A stretch of DNA of 64,000 nt from G963668185 sp965237445 (GTDB lineage: Bacteria; Chloroflexota; Dehalococcoidia; Lucifugimonadales; G963668185): the NCBI GenBank assembly GCA_965237445.1, contig OZ250142.1, positions 2,480,001 to 2,544,000 of the forward strand. The letters run 5' to 3'. A model generated the notes under the pieces. The model was not told where the DNA came from, ran no database searches, and was given only the letters and a program-made list of their open reading frames with translations. Both the position numbers and the translations under genes were made by a program. This document shows positions 59,501 through 64,000 of this stretch, piece by piece; position 1 is the first letter of the stretch; the number at the start of each line of letters is the position of its first letter.

Positions 59501-62500
59501 TTTCGTGACCTTTCCGTGGAGCTGGTTTCGCCGTCCGGGGCAGTCTCCACATTGGTACCGTCGGCTCCGATAGATGCAGTCTTGACCTCCAAGTTTCGTT
59601 TCGGCTCAGCTCGCCACATGGGTGAAGATGCGGCCGGCGAGTGGACGCTACGAATGAAGGACGAGTATCGAGGCGATTCCGGCACTCTCAGGTCTTGGAG
59701 CCTCACAGTCTACGGTCACGGCTACAAACCGGGCGCACCGGAAATCGGCACGGTGACGCCGGGTGGCGGGACACTGATCGTCGAGTGGGACGCCCCAATC
59801 GACACCGGGTCGACAGCTATAACTTCCTACGATCTTCGCTACATACGAGACGATGTAACGGACAGGAGCGACGACAATTGGGGGTTGGAAGAGGGTGTCG
59901 GCACATTGACCAACCGAAGCCACACCATCAGCGGACTTGAAGGCGGCATTAAATACGAGTTCCAGCTCCGGGCCCACAACTCCTCTGGCCACGGACCCTG
60001 GTCAAGGGCGGCGGCTGATGAGCCGACGACCGTCGCCCCTTCGGCACCCAGCATCTCGTCCGTCACACGCGGTGACAGGACACTGGCTGTAGTCTGGGCC
60101 GAGCCTTCGGACACGGGCGGAGCAACCATAACTGCCTATGACGTACGGTACATCAATACCAGCGCCGACGAGACTGTTGACGCCAACTGGACTGCGCGAG
60201 ACAACGCATGGAGAAGCGGCGATCTGCAGTACGTTGTTAGGAACCTAACAAACGCTACTCAGTACGATGTCCAGGTGCGCGCCGTTAACCGCGCTGGCGA
60301 CGGGGAGTGGTCCGAGACGGAGACGGGAACACCATTGCCGGACGATATCCCCATAACCCTGCAGTGGGAGGACACCACGCTGGACGTCCAAGAAGACGCA
60401 GGAAGCGTCGTGCTGACGGCCATCTTCACAACAACCCTGAATGCGCCGCCGGAGGCGGATTTCACCTTCGATGTGGCGTTGACTACCACCGATCTAGGTG
60501 CAACTCAGAACGATGACTACACGCCGCCGCCCTCCTCTGCCACTTTCGTTGCCGGCGACTTCAGCCAGATGGAAGTCAATGGCGAGCAGAGATACCGTGC
60601 AACCAGAGACTTCGACGTTGTCATTCTTGACGACACGGAGGATGAATCTGACGAGGATCTCAGTGTAACACTGGCCTACCAGACTCCAGGCCTCCCCCAC
60701 CTCACGGGAGGCCCGGCCTCGGCTACAGTAACAATCAGGGACAACGACCATGTGCCCGTTAGCATTGGCTGGCAGCAGGCTGTTTTGTCGGTGAATGAGG
60801 GCGCTCAAACCGTGACGCTGAGCGTAATCGCCACAACCACCAAGGACAAGATTCCTGACGAAGGCTTTTCGATGGGCGTTTCGGTATCAACGTCCGACGG
60901 CGACGCGACACAGCCCGATGATTACACGCAGTTGTTCGAGACGGTGACTTTCGACAGGGGCGACTTCAGTCGGGCAAGGGTTGACGGCCAATGGACGTAC
61001 AGGGCGGTCAATCGGGTTGAAGTGACAGTCGTGGACGACACAGTTGATGAACCCGATGAGATCTTTGATCTGACAGCGAGGTACTTGACGCCTGTATTGC
61101 CGCACCTACTTGGAGGACCGGCGTCCGCCGCCGTAACAATCACCGACGACGATCACGTGCCCGTAACCATCGAATGGGAGCAGGCGGCGTTCAACGTGGA
61201 TGAGGGTGCGGGGACATTCGTTTTGCGCGCCATTGCTGCGACCATGAAGGACAAGATGCCAGAGAGCGGGTTTTCGTTTGATGCTTCTGTTTCGACCACA
61301 GACGGAACCGCGTCACAGAACGAGGACTACCAGCGACTTTCGACAACATTGCGCTTTCGTCGAGGGGACTTTGACCGTCAACTTGTCAACGGTCAGTACG
61401 TTTACATCGCGGGCAAGGACGTGAATGTAAGGATTGTTGAAGATACCGACGACGAACCCACTGAGGACTTCAATGTGTCATTGGAGTATGCAAACACAGA
61501 ACCACACCTGCAGGGTGGTTCCGACACGGCGACAATTGCCATAAATGACAATGATCACGTGCCGGTGGTCCTCGGATGGGAGCAAACGTCTCTCACGGCA
61601 GACGAGGTGACGGGTGCCGACGATCTCCGGGCTGTCGCCGTGACGACTAAGGACAAGATGCCAGAGAGTGGCTTCACATTCGACGCGAGAGCCACAACAA
61701 GAAACGGCACTGCGAGGGAACCGGCGGACTACACGCCGTTGGACGAGACGGTTACCTTCGACCACAGCGACTTCCGTGTGACTTTCGTCAACGGACAGCG
61801 ACGATACAGGGCGGTGAAGAGCTTTACCGTGACCGTTGCTGATGACGGAACCGCAGAGCAGAGCGAGCAGTTCAGCGTATTGCTGGCATACGTCAATCCG
61901 GGACTGCCTCACCTGTTGAGCGGAGAGCTTACTGCGACGGTGACCGTTGTAGACGATCTATCCTCCACGGTGGACTTGTTTCTTAGCGCACGAGCGTCGC
62001 AAGCCCGCTTGTCCAGAGGTGATGAGCTTTCTTACTCTTACTCAGTCAGCAACAGCGGCCCTGCTACGTCTACCGGGACCGTTCTCCAAGTGACGCTGGA
62101 ACCAGGCGTGGCCTTCGTTTCGGCTACGCCTGCCGGCACGTGCTCGAAGTCAGGAAGCAGACTGGTCAGGTGCGAGATCGACTCCATGAGGCAATCCGCC
62201 AGCGAATCGGGTGAGATTACCCTCCGGGTTGAGCCGTCAGCAGCCGAAGACATCACGATCACTTCCGAGGTGACCAGCGACGAAGTCGACTCAATGCCAG
62301 CGGGCAACAGCGTGTCTGAGCTCATAGAGTTGGACGCGGCGCCTGAGCAAGTGAAGGCCCTGAAGGCCAACGGGGGCAGTTCGTACATTGAGCTGTCGTG
62401 GCGAAGGCCGTCGGATAACGGCAGTTCAATCACGAGGTACGAGTTGCAGCGCAAGGAGGAAGGAGAGGACTACGCCGACTTCAGCCCTGCTCCCAGCACG

Positions 62501-63742
62501 TCGGCAACCTCCTACCGGGACAACCAGGTGACCACTGACAAGACGTACACCTATCAGTTGCGCGCGGTGAACGAAGACGGCGAGGCGGAGTGGTCCAACG
62601 AGGCTAGCGCTACGGTGGGAGTGAAGCCACCCCCGCCTCCACCTCCGGAGCCTAAGAACACGGGTGGTGGCGGGGGTGGTGGGTTCATCATCGTACCGGT
62701 GAACGCTGATCCGGAGTTCTCTGAGGACTCGAGAACAGCCCGAACTATCGAAGAGAACGCTCCTCAAGGCGCCGAAGTCGGCGAGCCCGTCAAGGCTAGC
62801 GATGAGGACGGGGACGATCTCACGTACTCGCTCAAGGGCGTGGACGCGGAGTTCTTTGCCATTGACCAGGAGTCAGGCCAGATCGAGGTCTTGGCTGAGT
62901 TGGACCATGAGACCAGAGATACTTACCTACTCAGATTGAGTGTGTCGGACGGCAATGACGGCGACGACTCCATTAAAGTTGACGTGACCGTGACTGATGT
63001 CGATGAGCCACCCGAGATTACGGGTGAGACCATGACGGAGTACCCGGAGGGGCCGGAGGGCAAGGTGGCGGAGTTCGCGGCAGCCGATCCGGAGCGAGCG
63101 AGCGTGATATGGGGATTGGCCGGGGACGATGCGGGCGTGTTTAAGTTCGAAGACGGTGTGCTGTCTTTCGCGACGACTACGGACTATGAGGCCCCGGGCG
63201 ACGCGGACGCTGACAGTGTATACACGTTGACGGTGGAAGCGTCAGATGGGGACAACGCAGCTACGCTGGAGGTGGCTGTAACGGTGACCGACGTGGACGA
63301 GCCGCCTGTACTGTCAGGGCCTGCGTCACTCGATTATAGGGAGAGTGAAGGCAATGTTGTCGCCTCATACACGGCCGCCGATCCGGAGGGCGAAGAAGTT
63401 ACGTGGGCGGTTGCAGGAGAAGACAGGGATGCTTTCGTCATTGAGGGCGGCGTTCTTTCGTTTGCTGTGCCACCAAACTTCGAAGCGCCGGTGGACTCCG
63501 ATGCTGACAATGTCTATCGGCTGGTCGTTCAAGCCATGGATGGCAACGACAACACTGGAAGACTGGAGGTCGAAGTCTCAGTGCTGAACGTTGAAGACGA
63601 AGACGTTGTCAGCCGGTACGACTCCGATGGCGACAAGTTGCTTGACCGGTCTGAGGCCCTAGTTGCAGTGTTCGACTACTTCGCCAACCTGATCACAAAG
63701 GAAGAGGCGATCGAAGCGGTCAGCTTCTACTTTGCCAATTGA
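56592..63742 (+). pseudogene. Giant secreted multidomain subtilisin (S8) gene, interrupted
   Basis: From ATG 56592: signal peptide broken by TAG 56670-56672; two fibronectin III domains, the second broken by TAG 57213-57215 where YDVQVRA needs a tyrosine; pre-peptidase-like domains (DEDYFSFSVSS); a frameshift near 58050 (DYFSL, then LDETTHVIIGG in another frame). From 58067 the frame is open for 1891 codons: S8 catalytic domain (VVIVDDGM, WHGTAVAGLIA, NNSWGS, GGTSAAAPIVSGV), proprotein-convertase P domain, two FN3, four Calx-beta repeats, a DUF11-like domain, FN3, a Pro/Gly linker, three cadherin-like repeats and an EF-hand/dockerin-like tail (YDSDGDKLLDRSEAL). All catalytic residues are intact. 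Pseudogene or assembly error; a shorter product from 58067 would lack a signal peptide. Confidence 0.85.
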
Positions 63743-63773
63743 TATCGTCGTTCGAACTTGTTCTATTTGACTG

Positions 63774-64000
63774 CGTGAGAAGAATATTGAGAGTTGCCCG
63801 CAAAGGGTTTTCGACTGCCCCGCTGCTCTGCCTCTTTATTGCGGTTGCCGTGCTGCTGGGCCCCAGCCCGATTGCTGCAACCACTCATAGTGCCGTCAGG
63901 TACATCTCGAGCGCCTGGGTACTGCCAGGGGGCGAGCTGGAGATCACGATCAGCGTTTCGGGGTATGGCGGTATCGGCCAGGTGGTGGAGGAACTCCCAC
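63774..64000 (+). CDS. Partial exported protein (cut by window end)
   Basis: A GTG start at 63774, 31 bases after the protease gene, opens a frame with a classical signal peptide: a basic start (MRRILRVARKGF), a hydrophobic core (LLCLFIAVAVLLG) and a likely cleavage site after PIAA. The mature part (RYISSAWVLPGGELEITI) resembles the PGG-type beginnings of secreted beta-sandwich proteins paired with such proteases. It runs off the window after 75 codons, so no function is given. Confidence 0.7.

Overview
The window is 64 kb of bacterial chromosome, moderately GC-rich, densely packed, with many TTG and GTG starts backed by purine-rich ribosome binding sites. The gene set is mostly housekeeping: alaS, ruvX, aroE, an aroK-aroB fusion, tgt, thrC, lspA, rluD, fabI, HU. 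Around it sits a catabolic layer: amidohydrolase, M19 dipeptidase, phytanoyl-CoA-type dioxygenase, L-2-hydroxyglutarate oxidase, acetamidase, several aminotransferases. With the DUF5679 zinc ribbon and a Vms1/acVLRF1-type protein, this suggests a marine Chloroflexota lineage (SAR202/Dehalococcoidia-like). That assignment is inference; the window has no rRNA or intact tRNA gene.

Layout. 0.1-9.4 kb: peptide and D-amino-acid catabolism, then translation and shikimate genes (alaS-ruvX-aroE-nudix). 9.4-14 kb: accessory stretch with a decayed tRNA-Glu-like sequence, dispersed repeats, an unknown membrane protein, a PhyH-family oxygenase, and an HTH gene next to decamer repeats. 14-25.6 kb: aroKB, a TauE-family permease, tgt, thrC with a MoaD/ThiS-like carrier, aminotransferases and lhgO. 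25.8-28.4 kb: a redox locus. Two tandem lipoprotein thioredoxin-like genes each carry an in-frame TGA exactly where the first active-site cysteine should be, followed at identical distance by a hairpin. They are read here as selenoproteins, divergent from a cysteine-containing TlpA gene. 28.4-28.9 and 38.9-39.1 kb: gene-poor islands with decamer arrays and twin promoters. 29.4-42.3 kb: class V aminotransferase, Fur regulator, rluD/lspA, MATE exporter, HU, ComF, acetamidase, fabI, DapA-family aldolase, then a polyphosphate cluster (sixA, ppx, ppk2). 42.5-55 kb: sugar transferase, AlaX, amt with tandem operator-like palindromes, a decayed grpB, an amino-acid ABC transporter without its ATPase, a MacB/LolD-type exporter, a VOC protein. 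55.6-64 kb: secreted subtilisin-like region with a broken propeptide-like lipoprotein gene, a very large multidomain S8 protease gene interrupted by two amber codons and a frameshift, and the start of another exported protein.

The strongest unexpected signals are (1) the selenoprotein pair with co-varying SECIS-like hairpins and (2) a dispersed family of non-coding units: 10-bp repeat arrays flanking a conserved core, where array sequence differs between copies but left and right arrays within a copy match. Two of these islands share an almost identical promoter placing the transcription start at or next to an ATG.
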